From Gautieria morchelliformis (taxonomy: Eukaryota; Basidiomycota; Agaricomycetes; Gomphales; Gomphaceae), in assembly GCA_015179125.1 (NCBI GenBank), contig WHVA01000457.1:28754-92753 (forward strand): a stretch of DNA of 64,000 bases, in the 5' to 3' direction. Under the pieces are notes generated by a model. That model had not been told where the DNA came from, searched no databases, and worked only from the letters and a program-made list of their open reading frames with translations. Shown piece by piece: positions 44,221 through 55,900 of this stretch (position 1 is the first letter of the stretch; the number at the start of each line of letters is the position of its first letter). The position numbers were made by a program, and so were the translations under genes.

Positions 44221-45588
44221 TGGATGTTGGAGTCAGGTTGCACTGACCACATCACCAACGACATTTTGGATTTCTCGGAATACCGCTCACTACCCACACC
44301 CAAACGCGCATACCTCGCCGATAAGATCACCTTCGTCTCTTTCATCGGCATAGGCACGGTCACTGGATCATCAAGAGTCAACGGCCAAGAACGAAAATTT
44401 ACGCTCCATGATGTGCTGCACGCACCTAAGATTGGAGGAAGGTTTTTCAGTGTGCGAAAAATCAGTTTAAAAGGTTTTACAACGGCCTTTTCGGGCTCTA
44501 AAGCTACGATATCTAAGGACGGGACAGTCATTGTGGAAGGACAGGCAAACGGACAGCACTACTGGCTCTCCTTGCGTACCAATGCCCCATCCGTGTCACA
44601 TATCTGTGCCATGCCACTCGACATTCTCCACGCTCGACTTGGACATCTATCTTGGTCATCTTTGCGGCACATCGATGACAAGATCGAGTCAAGTACAAGG
44701 TGTGCACTAGCTACATGTGAAGGCTGTCTACTAGGTCTACTAGGAAAGTCTACCCGTTGAAAATTCATTCCCTCCACTCATCGCTGCACTGAACCTTTTG
44801 CGCTCATCCACATGGACCTAGCAGGCCCCATGCATACCCGCTCGATCCAAGGCCACTACTACCACTTTATATTAGTTGATGACTATACACGCCACAAATG
44901 GATCTACTTCTTAACGGCAAAGAGTGATACCTTTGCGCAGATCAAGAATTTCCACGCGTTAGTCAGAAACCATTATAACAGATCGCTCAGAGCTATACGC
45001 ACTGATCGCCGGAGGGAGTTTCTATCACAGGAATTTACTCAGTACCTGGAAAAACAAGGTATACATCATAATCTCACTGCGCCAAACACCCCTCAGCAGA
45101 ACGGAGTTGCCGAACGGGCAAACCGAACAATAGCTGAGGCGGCCCGAGCAATGATGTACAGTGCAGGTATATCACAAGGGTTCTGGGAATTCGCAGTGGG
45201 TGCTGCGGTACATGTTCGAAACTGAGCCCCATCTCGCGTCACCTCAAATATCTCCCCGTATGAATTTTTGACAGGATGCAAACCCAATCTCTCCTATCTC
45301 TGTGTTTTTGGATGTCTTGTGTATGCCCACATAACGACAAATCGAAAAAAATATGATCCTACCTCACAGAAGCTCGTGTTCGTAGGGTATGACAATTCCA
45401 CTAAGGGGTATAAGTTGTGGAATCCATCGTCCAAACGGACTGTCATATCTACTGACGTCATTTTCGAGGAAACAGTTTTTCCTCTCAAATCTACCCCAAA
45501 GCTCCCACTCGACCCTCCTACGCCCGCTCCACCTCTTCCTTCACAACCATCGTCGCCATCCGCGCAAATTGATACCAGAGAGCGATGA
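44221..45588 (+). pseudogene. Copia-2 protease and integrase, broken
   Basis: Protease reads MLESGCTDHITND, with Glu where the family has the catalytic Asp. Integrase zinc part is HARLGHLSW..CEGCLLG. Stop TGA at 44758-44760. The core continues MDLAGPMHTRS, IRTDRRREFLSQEF and QNGVAERANRTI (D, D, E present). A second TGA lies at 45223-45225. Then SPYEFLTGCKPNLSYLCVFG and VFVGYDNSTKGYKLW. A frameshift near 45585 leads into the next part. Confidence 0.85.
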
Positions 45589-47231
45589 CGAAGACGAGCA
45601 CCCTTTACCACCAGCGCCACCTGGTACAGCTGACCAGCCTCCCATGGCCCCATCAGCGTCGCCACCACCCAACATTCCTGACGCAGCGAGTCCTCCACCG
45701 GAAATTGACCCAGGCCCAGCTCCTGATCAAATTCCCACACCACCTGGACCTCCTGAACCTCTCATCCGCCGATCTCAACGCATCCAACAGCATGTCGTAG
45801 CCCCACAACCGGACAATGTCAGCCCAGATGCATACCACAGCCATAGAACCGGCCCATCTATCTTGCGTGATTCATCATCAGCATCCGCAACGTGGGACGA
45901 CTCGATCGTAGCGTACCTGGCTTCTGCGCAAACGACTCCTACCAGTGACCCAAACACGTTTGAGTACACGATGTCATGCCCAGATGCGGACAAATGGCAT
46001 CCTGCCATGAAAGAGGAGATCAGATGCCTTCTAGAGAACGGCACCTGGGAATTGTGCGACCTCCCACAAGGTCGCAAGGTGATCAAGTGTAAGTGGGTAT
46101 ACTTGACAAAGCATGATACTGCTGGCCATGTCACCCGTTACTGCACACATCTCGTCGCCAAAGGTTTTTCACAGACCGCTGGCATCGATTTTGAAGAAAC
46201 CTTCGCACCCGTCGCAAGACTCGACTCCTTGAGGTTGCTGCTCGCGCTCGCAGCCTGGCTGGATTGGGACATCCACCACGTTGATATCAAATCAGCATAT
46301 CTCAATGGAGACTTGGACGAGGAAATTTATATGGATCAACTGAAGGATTTCACGATCCAAGGCAAGGAAGACAAGGTGTGTTGCCTTAAAAAGGCCATCT
46401 ACGGCTTAAAGCAGGCAGGTCAGCAATGGCACATCCACCTGAACGACACACTGGAGGGACTCAGTTTTCAGAAACTCATTTCTGGCGATACTTCGATATT
46501 TATCAAACATCACAATGGGGGGGACCCGCTTATAGCGCTGGTCTATGTTGATGACATCGCTCTTTTCGGTATTCTACCAACAATCCAGGACTTCAAACGC
46601 GCAATTGCCACACACTACAAGGTAACTGATCTAGGGGAGATCAGTCAGTTCCTCGGTCTACATATGACTCAAAACCATCCGAAGAGATCACTTACCATCA
46701 ACCAGTCGCACTATATTGAACGCATGCTGATGTGTTTCAACATGTCTGGCTGCAAACCCAATTACACCCCACTCGCTACAGGGACGCAGCTGGTGGCAAA
46801 CATTGAGAGGGACTCAGATGCGTCCCTTGCCTCCAAGTACCAACAGATTGTCGGGTCGCTCATGTACGCCATGCTAGGCTCTCGAGCCAACATCTGTTTC
46901 ACTGTCAACTGCCTCTCTCAATTCGGTTCTAAGCCTACCCAAGAGCATCTCTTTGCTGCACAGCACGTACTCCGTTACCTATCTGCTACACAAAATGTCA
47001 TGCTGACATATGGATCGAATGATTCTACCGAATTGGTTGGGTACAGCGACTCTGACTGGGCCTCAGATACTGACAACCGCCGCTCAACCACTGGCCAAAC
47101 TTCATCCTCCCTGGGGGCGCCGTTGCTTGGGCCACGCAGAAGCAACGCACACCAGCACTCTCATCCACTGAAGCCGAGTACATGGCTCTTTGTGAATGTG
47201 CAAAACATGCGCAGTGGACACTTTCCCTCTT
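45560..47231 (+). pseudogene. Copia-2 linker, reverse transcriptase and start of RNase H
   Basis: A Pro-rich linker is followed by KWHPAMKEEIRCLLENGTWE, KCKWVYLTKHDTAG, THLVAKGFSQTAGIDFEETF, VDIKSAYLNGDL, AIYGLKQAGQQWH and LVYVDDIALFG (intact YVDD). RNase H starts VGYSDSDWASDTDNRRSTT, then a frameshift near 47105. The rest (QKQRTPALSSTEAEYMALCE) is in another frame until the solo LTR. Confidence 0.88.
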
Positions 47232-47933
47232 TGTTACGTATCGAGATTTCCACTAAGTCGGAACTGGAAAGGACAGCGGCTTCAACTTATAGGTTGCGCC
47301 CCCAATGAACTATCGTCCTAGGTATTTCGGAAATGAGCCGGAAGTCGGAAAGTACTGGACCAGAGGTTTGGTCGGAACTTGAGTCGGAACTGAGGCGGAA
47401 GGCGGAAGACGGAAGGCTGAGAGAGAGACTGAGATCTTGCTAGACTCGCTGTGCTAAGAACAGGAGATGGAGCGAAGGAAATCAAGTATCGAAGGTGATT
47501 ATCTGATTGCAGAATAACAGACATACATGAGGGGGTTTTTATACAAAGCGCAGAGCAACAAGTAATGGTGTTGTACTAAGCAAATTCCGGAGGAAGCGGA
47601 AGTCGAGTACAATGTGTGGGAACTAACTAATTGGGAACAATGGGACTACAAGGGGGGTTCAGGGTAAGGTAGAACAATGGCAAAGAACAAGGGGTCGGGA
47701 AAAGATATCTGACAACGAACTACAAGGGTGACCGGATATATGGTTTTTATGGATAGCGAGGTGGGTCCGGTGGGTCCGGTGGGTCCGGGTAATAGAGTCG
47801 AAAGAACAAGGGAAATGTACAAGGGGCGGAATGGCGGAAATGTCGGAGGGGCGGAACGTGTGGCGGAACTATTGGAGAGGCGGAATGTATGGCGGAACTG
47901 AGGGTCGGAAGTCGGAAATGAACGGTCGTAACA
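47232..47933 (+). mobile_element. solo LTR family T, second copy, 702 bp
   Basis: TSD CTCTT at 47227-47231 and 47934-47938. Closely matches 35265-35944, with a longer CGGAA-rich part and an extra GGGTCCGGT unit near 47762. Confidence 0.95.
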
Positions 47934-47938
47934 CTCTT

Positions 47939-48224
47939 AAAACAACTCGACTTCACCGTTGACCTCCCACTGGAAATTTTTTGCGATTCCTCTGGAGCAA
48001 AAGAAATCGCAGCTAACAGCGTCTTTCACAAGCGGACCAAGCACATAGATATTCGTTATCACTATATTCGGGAATTGATCAACAGCCGCACAATCAATAT
48101 CCTACCCGTTTCATCAAAAGGAAATATCCCTGATCTTCTGACAAAATCTTTGCCTCAGACCCAACACCAGTACCTTGCGAAGAATTTTGGTCTTGTTGAT
48201 AGCTCAAGTACGGGGGAGTGTTGA
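47939..48224 (+). pseudogene. Copia-2 RNase H C-terminal end
   Basis: After the solo LTR the frame resumes KQLDFTVDLPLEIFCDSSGA, FHKRTKHIDIRYHYIREL and NIPDLLTKSLPQTQHQYL. It stops at the first bases of the 3' LTR. Confidence 0.85.
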
Positions 48225-48512
48225 AAAACTGGTCATACTTGACCACCGACCCTTTGTCCACTTAGCGCGTTGTCCCTTGCCGCAGCCCCTTTTGTAGTTT
48301 CACCCCATTGTTTTACTCCATTGTTCTATTCCTCTTTTAGAGTACAAAAGGTCTCTCTAGCCAGTATAAGTAGAGCCCCAATTGTACGACGACCTCTCAG
48401 CTTCTCCTGATGTCGTCTTAGATATTTAGTCCTTTCCACTAATAGTATCAGCTTCTCCTGACGTCGTCTTAGCCTTAGAGCTCTTATCTCAGACCTCTGC
48501 ACCTACAGAGAC

Positions 48513-48908
48513 TCCCATTCATTGGTTGAACTGTTGACTACTTTCAGGCGATATGCATGGCCAACAGGTACCATGGTTACTCGCAGCTGTTGCGCTAGGT
48601 GACACCAGCAACCATCGGATCCATCGCAGGAGTAGGAACCTCGTATGATGGCGCTACAATCGAGTCGCTTGCCGGTCACTTCCGTCTTACTTTCGGTAAC
48701 TTTCGGTGTGCTAATGTAAGCTGGCGACGTAGTAATAAGCCAGCGACGCATACGAGACACAAGGGCAATACTTAGAACAACGGCGAGAAATATACAAGGC
48801 ACTCCTTGTACTTTGCAGGACAAGGACTTTAGTATAATTAGACTATTCTATGTATTTAAGTCAGCGACTCATGTCGCTGTCGGGATCATAACGAACCACT
48901 GACCTATA
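48513..48908 (+). repeat. R copy 3 remainder and LTR-Y-related repeat, copy 3
   Basis: TCCCATTCATTGGTTGAACT to ATGCATGGCCAAC completes R copy 3. The LTR-Y-related repeat runs 48563-48908 and ends CACTGACCTATA. Confidence 0.78.
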
Positions 48909-49135
48909 GGTCAAAGTAGAATCAAGTTCAGGTAGGTTCGATGTCCTGACACCGACTCTCGTCGCTGTCCTAAATACATGTTCTATCCTAATTGTATTAC
49001 ATAAGTTCCTTGTTCTATAGTTCCTTGTATCTTACTGCGCTCCTTTGTCCAATCTCTCTTTTGTGTCCCATACGCGTCATCAGCGCATGCGTCATCGGCT
49101 TACATCAGCATGCCGAAGTGCCGCTTTATCCAACA
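48905..49135 (-). mobile_element. LTR family Y, inverted copy
   Basis: On minus it starts TGTTGGATAAAGCGGCACTTC and ends CTACTTTGACCTATA. It meets the preceding LTR-like repeat tail to tail through the 12 bp palindrome GACCTATAGGTC. Confidence 0.8.
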
Positions 49136-49190
49136 CAACCTATACTCAACCCGCAGTAGTGGTGCCCTGCTTGATACTGACTCTGGGAAG

Positions 49191-49438
49191 TGTTGAATAA
49201 ACTGGCACTTCGGCATACTGATATAAGCCGATGACGCGTACAAGGTACGAGTAGTGAAAGGAGTAGGGAATACAAGGAGCACAGTAGGAGGACAAGGGAA
49301 TCATTGTTCTTCTCAAGACAAAGGTTGCAATTATATTTAGACTAGCTATCCATGTATTTAAGCCAGCGACTTGCGTCACTGGAGATCATTGAATCGAGAA
49401 TGACTTATCTTATTGACTGTGAGCGTCTTTGACCTATA
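49191..49438 (+). mobile_element. solo LTR family Y in gene H copy 2
   Basis: Starts TGTTGAATAAACTGGCACTTC and ends GTCTTTGACCTATA. Flanks are GGAAG (49186-49190) and GAAAG (49439-49443). The uninterrupted copy at 29505 reads GGAAAGCACTAG, so GAAAG is the likely duplicated target with one later change. Confidence 0.83.
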
Positions 49439-49560
49439 GAAAGCACTAGCAGTGGCCATGATCGTGGTATTTATGCATGTGAGTAGAGTAAGGTTGATCC
49501 CGACATGACTTATATAATCTAATTGGCGACCTGGCAAAAGGTATCAGGAAGTATGCTAAG

Positions 49561-49627
49561 TGGCTGTTCAAAGATATATACCTCATCACCCCCCTAGGGT
49601 GATGAGATATATATCTTTGAACAGCCA
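49561..49627. repeat. hairpin P3, 31 bp inverted repeat
   Basis: Left arm 49561-49591 and right arm 49597-49627, one mismatch, 5 bp loop. Both arms are the exon-intron border of gene H (GATGAG then GTATATATC). Confidence 0.93.
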
Positions 49628-49894
49628 AGTTCGGAACCTGAACCCGGTTTGCTGCCTCCAGAGCTGCCACCACGTGTTACTCGCGTGCTACTCGTGCGAG
49701 ATCACGTGACGCAGTCACCCAATATGGTAGTCTGAGTTCGAAGGGAAACCCTATCAGTTTTCCCTTCGAACTCAGGTGCATAATGCTAGGTACTCACCGA
49801 GTAGATAGTAATCTAATCAGTTTTCCCTTCGAACTCAGTCCTGCGCATAACAGGTTATGGGCCCCGCGCTATAATCAAAGGAAAAGAACTCAGC

Positions 49895-50680
49895 ATGTCC
49901 AAATCAGAGGCTGAAGGTCACGCGAAAAGCGTCAGACTCACGGGCACGAACTACGATGTCTGGGCAACTGAAATGCAGGAGAAGCTCATGAAAATACGCG
50001 CATGGCGAATAGTCATCGAAGACCTTGAAAGACCAATGGATGCGAGAGAAGCGGAAAAATGGATCCTGAAGAGGGAGGAGGCCGCCGGCACCATACTCAA
50101 ATCCCTAACTCCGACACAATATGTCCACGTCGAGAACACCATGGAAAATCCCATCGAAATGTGGAAAAGGCTGAAAAGCAAGAATCTGGATGGAAATACT
50201 ATCGCTACAGGAAACAGAAACCTGAAGCGACAAGGATCCTTTGCGCCACTTGCAGAGAGGCTATCCACACCACGAAAGCAGAAGAAAAGTACATTGGGCG
50301 ATATCACAGAGGAACTCGCTGGGAATGCGAACCTACGACCTTCGCCTTCATCACCAATCAACGGAGATGCCGATCTGTGCTGGAACATGGACACAGGAGC
50401 AACCAGCCACATGACTCCTCATCGTCATTGGCTGCGGAATTACGAGTACTACAGAGTACCCATCAGACTAGCAACAAACGAGGTAGTGTACTCGGCCGGG
50501 TGGGGGCAAGTATTGTTTTCCACCATGATCGACGGGAAGCCAACACAAGATGTTTTGTTCTCGAAAGTTCTACACGTTCCCGCACTCCAGAACAACTTAC
50601 TCACAGTCCTCCACCTTACCACACCACAGTTTCACCGTCTGCATCGTGAAGGACCACATATCGTTTATCCAAGGCAATAA
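49895..50680 (+). pseudogene. Copia-3 shortened Gag and protease
   Basis: ATG at 49895 (MSKSEAEGHAKSVRLTGTNY). Gag landmarks DVWATEMQEKLMKI and HVENTMENPIEMWKRLK are present. The usual zinc knuckle is absent, and Gag is about 100-150 residues short. Protease is intact at the active site (LCWNMDTGATSHMTPH). The frame ends at 50680. Confidence 0.85.
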
Positions 50681-51725
50681 ATTGCGCTTCTGTGCTGCCG
50701 TACGAAACGGGACGGGTTTCTTGACTGGGAACACAGTCCCAAATCAAGAACTTCCACTCGCCATCTCTTCGCAAATAGTAGACCGACCATTACTCCACAG
50801 ACGACTTGCGCACATTGGACAGGCGCGGCTGGAGAAGCTCCTAGAAAATAACATGGTCGACGGGATACAGGTAAACTCAAATGAGACTGTTCCTCATATC
50901 TGCGAACCATGTATTGCTGCGAAGCAACACTGCAACCCCTTTCCAAAAAGCACCAACCGCGCATCCAGCCCACTCGACCTTGTTGTCTCAGACGTCCATG
51001 GGCCTCTCCCAGTCCGCACACCATCAGGACACCGATACTGGATTACTTTCATGGACGACTGCACGAGGTACAGGACCGTTTATCTCCTGAAGACAAAGGA
51101 TGAGGCATTTGATGCCTACCGGGCCTTCGAAGCACTGGCAGAAAATCAATTAAACTCGAGAGTGAAGCGTTTTAGGGACGACAAAGGCAGGGAGTATATT
51201 GGTCATAAGTGGGACCAACATTTCCAGCACTGTGGTATACTTCACGAGCATACTACGAAGGGCACACCGCAGCAGAACAGCATCTCAGAACGGACGAATC
51301 GGACCTTCATGGAAGGAACGATCGCACTACTACAACAAGCCCATCTACCAGCGTCGATGTGGGGAGATGCCCTAAAATTATTGGTTTGAATCGTCAATGC
51401 CACTCCAACCTCTGCACTCATAGACAAAACTCCCTACGAGGCCTGGTTTGGCTACAAACCAAACCTTGGAATGCTGCGTACCTTTGGCTGCACTGCCTAT
51501 GTCCATGTGCAAAAGGACGAAAGAGCTGGACTGCAACCCAGATCTTGCAAATGCATTTACCTCGGCTTTGAGGATGGTTATAAGGGTTGGCGCTGCTTGG
51601 ACCCCATCACAAAACACACCATCATATCTCGAGATGTCATCTTTGATGAATCTGAATTCCCAGGTCTTACCATGGCTAACAATATTACTGAACACTCTTA
51701 CCATCCGCCATACTTCCCAACATGA
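50655..51725 (+). pseudogene. Copia-3 integrase, one stop
   Basis: HRRLAHIG..CEPCIAAK (zinc part), VVSDVHGPLP, FRDDKGREYIG and QQNSISERTNRTF give D, D, E. A TGA at 51387-51389 interrupts the frame, which continues in phase with DKTPYEAWFGYKPNLG and CIYLGFEDGYKGWRCL. A frameshift follows at about 51725. Confidence 0.87.
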
Positions 51726-52737
51726 TCATAGCTCCACTGGAAGGGCAACCGGACCAAGGCATTGAACTCCCAGAAGCCGCCCCTCCAGAAAATCCCAGAC
51801 CACCAGCCGAACCCAACCCACCAGTTGTTCCCAACCCTCCTGCCAACCCTGACCCACCAGCTGACCCCAACCCACCAGCTAACTTTGACCCACCAGCCCC
51901 ACCCGCACCTATCGCACCCCTCCACCGGTCCAGCAGGACTACTGCCCGGATTGATTCATCTCCATGACCCATTCCTCCGACCTCGTCCACCTCCCGATCA
52001 TGATGATCCAGGCCCTGAGGTGGGTGCAGCAGCCAGCGCTTCAATCATTCAGGCCCTGGAATTCATCTATGATGAATCAGACATCATGGACACAAACATG
52101 ATCTCACCAGGTATCATCAGAGCAGCACTGAATGGAACAATAAGATGGCCATGTTCCCAAGACGTTCGCTGAAGCAATGCAACGCTCCGACGCGCCAATA
52201 TGGAAGGACTCGATGGACGCAGAGATCCGAGCCCTCCTAGACAATGGGACATGGGAATTAGTGAAATTACCTCCTGGAGAGAAAGCCATTGGCTCTTGGT
52301 GGGTCTTCCGAATCAATCTTCATTCGGACGGCTCTCTAGATAAATACAAGAGCCGCCTGGTAGCGAAGGGATATACCCAACGACCGGGCATTGATTACAA
52401 CGAAGTCTTCGCTCCTACCACACTATGGGCAGCCCTGCACACAATATTAGCTCAGGGAGAACTACAGGGAGCACATATTGAGTCAGTAGACATATCGAAC
52501 GCTTACCTAAATAGAGTACTCACCGATGATGCAACAATATACATGCAGCAACCGGAAGGCTACCATCAAGGGGGATCAGACTGGGTATGCAAACTGAAGA
52601 GAGGGCTGTATGGATTAAAGCAGAGTGGAAGGTTATGTTACAAACGGCTTGGGACTGCGCTAGAGAGTATGGGATTCAAGCGTCTCCAATCTGCGCCAAG
52701 TGTCTACATCTGGTTGAGCAACACCACCAAGATCATC
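51722..52737 (+). pseudogene. Copia-3 Pro-rich linker and truncated reverse transcriptase
   Basis: A run of NPPA(N/D)PDPPADP-type repeats is followed by at least two frameshifts. From 52177 the reverse transcriptase reads DNGTWELVKLPPGEKAIG, SRLVAKGYTQRPGIDYNEVF, VDISNAYLNRVL and RGLYGLKQSGRLCYK. It ends at the Gypsy border before the YVDD motif. Confidence 0.88.
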
Positions 52738-52985
52738 TGTAAAGGGTGTCGATCTTAGAACCTTGTATCACAAGGGCACTACAGAACTTGACCAATGAGT
52801 GGTATTCTGAATGCTACGTAGTGACAGGTAAGAGTAAGATGCGATGGGGACCGCTGGCCGGTTCCCATGCATAAACTATATAGTGGGTCCCTAAGGGGCC
52901 CACTGGGATTATGTAATAACTATTGTACATGTAGATACATAGGTTATTTACACCCTCCCCCTCTATAGACAACTATAGGGGTCAA

Positions 52986-55900
52986 CTACGACTCATAGAG
53001 GTCATCCATAATGGAGTCCTCTAGAGTGGCCGATACGATGACGTCATCGTCGTACAGGGCCGGTGGAGCGCGTGACTCCTCCGGGGGCACCTCCGCATCA
53101 TCGGTGGTGATGGGGTGAGGCTGGTCAGCCTCGCCACTAGCGGCGGTATCTGCTTGGGTGATGAGGCCAGTGTCCTCGTGGAGCATGGCCTCAACGGCTG
53201 GGTCCTCAGTCTGAGGAGGGGGCCGGAAGCGCGCCAGCTCTTGGTCGAGCTGAGCGTGAGTGAGGGGTCGTGGCACCGCGGCCCTCACATGGCTGGTCTC
53301 AAGGACCTTTTGTTGGCCCTCACGGGCAGCAGCACTGAATGCCGCACCAGTGATGCTGCGTTGAACATAGTGTTCAATGCGTGCCACTCGCTCGTGAGTG
53401 ACCCCTGCGTAGCGGGCCAACCATCTCGCGATCTCGGCGAGGGGGATGTCGGGGCCGGCTCGGCCCTCCACAGGGAATGGGCCCGTGATGGAGAGCTGCA
53501 GGGTGATGCTCTGAGGCGTCAGCACTTCCCTGGTGTCGATGAGGCTCAACCATTGGTCTGTCGAGCCGAATAGGTCAAGTAGCCTCACCCTAAGAGGTGA
53601 TGCGACCCCTTTGACCTGGGGCGCAAGGGCCTTCAACCACATCCAGACGTCCATGTCGTCTAGGTTGAAGGTGCCATCCGCGTTGTCACGGATGGTGGAT
53701 GGGATTCCTTCAGGGTTGTGTATCCAACCCTTCAGGATGGCCGCGATATCGTGCGGGGTACCGCCCGCTATCACGAGACAATCCCTTTTGGGATTGCGAG
53801 CGCGTTGTTTGCGCTCGATGCATTTGAATACGCCGATCATCTCGCGCGTATGTCAAGATTGGTTTTCAGGTGTTAATATCGTGTATTAGTGAACACAGCG
53901 AATGCCCGAATAACTTGTGCGAATAAGTATGCCGTTCGGTGAATAGGTGAACCAATGAATGTTCACAAGGTAAGAGGGTTTGCCTAAACGGGGCTCGCCC
54001 TATCTACAGTCATAGTGAAATAGCCCGTGGCTCTTGACGATGTAACGTGCAAGGTCTCACGGAAGGGCTGTCTAAGTCTCGACAATCCCTTCGCTGGCGA
54101 AGGTGCTCCTTCGGAGCCCTTCGCCAACAGCACAGAAAATGGTTTGAAGGCTAAGGTAACGAAGATGAAGTATGGGAACTCACCAGTGATGCCTAAGTCC
54201 TCTGCTAGTCGAAGATGGAAATCTCCAAGAGAAGGCTTAAGACGATGACCACGGCGAGGTCAAAGCTGCACAAGATGAACGACGTATGATAATTGAACTG
54301 GGGAATATACATGCGAATGTAAACTACTTATATCGAATGCTCGTAAGGTATCAGCGAATAGGAAAGAGGCTGTTGTGAGTCAGGGTTGGATAGGGGTGCG
54401 CAGTCATGATACAACATAGATGAAATAAACATACAATAGAGTGAGAGAAGAGGGAGAACATGAAACGACGGAGGGTGAAGGTGGCGAAGACACCTGTGTA
54501 TGAAATCATGTCTTGGGGCCCGCATATACACTGCCCTGCATGGGTTCTTCATCTACTGGGTTGATCCCACATGACCCACGGGTAGGACGTCCCGCAAACG
54601 CACCCTGCTCATATGAACACCAAAAGGGGGTTGGATCGAGAAGCTGGTGGAGTTACTGACGAGCCATTATGCCAGATAGGGATGTCGATCGTGATTTGAT
54701 GGTGTGCCTGCTGGCGAATGATGCGAGCAGCGAATGGTCGTTCGGCGAAATACGAGGAAGGGTGAACAGAGGTGACATAGAGGAGGACAGGTTGAGGTGG
54801 AGAGCGAAGCCGAGCGAACACTGGGGAGGAGTAGTGAAAGGGGAAATGGGGGTAACAAGTTGCAGGAAATACACAGGTCATGACAATCCAATTACCAGAA
54901 CACCATTGGAAGAGGGTCACGCAGAGGAGGTGGTAGACCCAGCGATGACTGCCGAGTCAGTCCCAAGACGTCGATCGTGCGTTTGACGGCGTGGCTGTGG
55001 TAATTGGCACGAACAGTGAGAATTGGTTGCCAAACATGACAATGGCAATCGGAACGAACACGAAGGTGGAGTGAGAAAATAGGAAAACTGAGCTTCTGAG
55101 TATGGGAAATAAACACGTCATGACAGCGTACACATGAGCTGCGGCGTTTCTTTTGCCCGCACTATGAGTTTGACGAAGCGTGGGTCGTCGAGCGGGCAGA
55201 TGTCGTACCATTGAGTACGACGCTGTTGGGCCTTTCCTACCGGCCGTGGTAGGAGGCCCGTCTCGGAGATCGGTGGATCTCCGAGTGGGATGAGCGTCCC
55301 CTCCCCCAGGTAGGGAGGGTGAACTGTCCCCGCCGGTGGAGGCAGGGCCACGCCAGGCCCGATGTACTGGGCCTCAATCTGTGCTACCCGCCGTTGAAGG
55401 GCGGGGTCGTTGACAGTGTGTGCCGATGACGCCGCTAGGTGAGCGCTAATCGCGCTTTCCCTCGCAATGGCTAGCCCATTGACGGTGTTGGGGGTGCCGC
55501 ACAATTTCTTGCGCTTTTTCTTTGGCTGCTCTGCCAGCCACTGTGCCCTTTCCGGGTCGTACGTCTTCCAGACGGACGAGTCTGACTCCCATCCATCTGG
55601 GACGCCGTGCGCAGAGTTGGAAGGTGGGCTATGCCCTTCCGTCGTTGTCATTGTCGGGGTCGGCGCCGACAATCGGGACGCCAGCCCCGATGTTGCGTGC
55701 GCCAGCAAAGGTGCCGTCGCGCGAGGTGATGATGGCCTGGCCACTGGGTCAGTGGCTGGGTCATGGCGCGGCCTTTTTGAGGCTGCGTGGGCGAACTTGA
55801 GCTGGAGATGGGCTGCGCTCAGCTTCTCCTCAAGATCTTTTATTCTGGCACGCTCGGTTTCAAGCACGTCATCGCGGTCTTCGACCGCGCGTTCCAATTC

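Larger units (their letters stand above)
42913..48507 (+). mobile_element. Copia-2, degenerate Ty1/copia retrotransposon
   Basis: TSD GAGAC at 42908-42912 and 48508-48512. LTRs are 42913-43214 (302 bp) and 48219-48507 (289 bp, lacking a ~13 bp GATCACCGA-type duplication). PBS GGTTATGGGCCC is at 43215. A CGGGGGAG purine tract precedes the 3' LTR. Inserted in R copy 3; removing it rebuilds exactly the sequence seen at 29027-29060. Contains a family T solo LTR at 47232. Confidence 0.95.
49136..49674 (-). pseudogene. gene H, second reduced copy (with LTR-Y and hairpin P3)
   Basis: Flanks of the LTR-Y insertion match 29463-29600 on minus (FRSQYQV-type region, TATTTATGCATGTGAG). The ~130 bp exon of copy 1 with YGPTVNGTRSTGPL is missing here. 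The intron edge (GATGAG, GTATATATC) is present as a hairpin, and GGSSGGSKPGS remains at the right end, where Copia-3 begins. Confidence 0.6.
49675..52737 (+). mobile_element. Copia-3, 5' part, cut by the Gypsy element
   Basis: The 5' LTR is only 180 bp (49675-49854, TGTTACTCGCG to GCATAACA). It contains a hairpin (GAGTTCGAAGGGAAA and its complement, 49734-49775) and a repeated ATCAGTTTTCCCTTCGAAC word. PBS GGTTATGGGCCCC is at 49855. The body stops within reverse transcriptase at 52737. The missing end should lie beyond the Helitron, outside the window. Confidence 0.9.

Noticed and set aside
49734-49840. Hairpin GAGTTCGAAGGGAAA as a fourth hairpin of gene H
   Set aside because: It lies inside the Copia-3 LTR and matches no H coding sequence; treated as an LTR feature.
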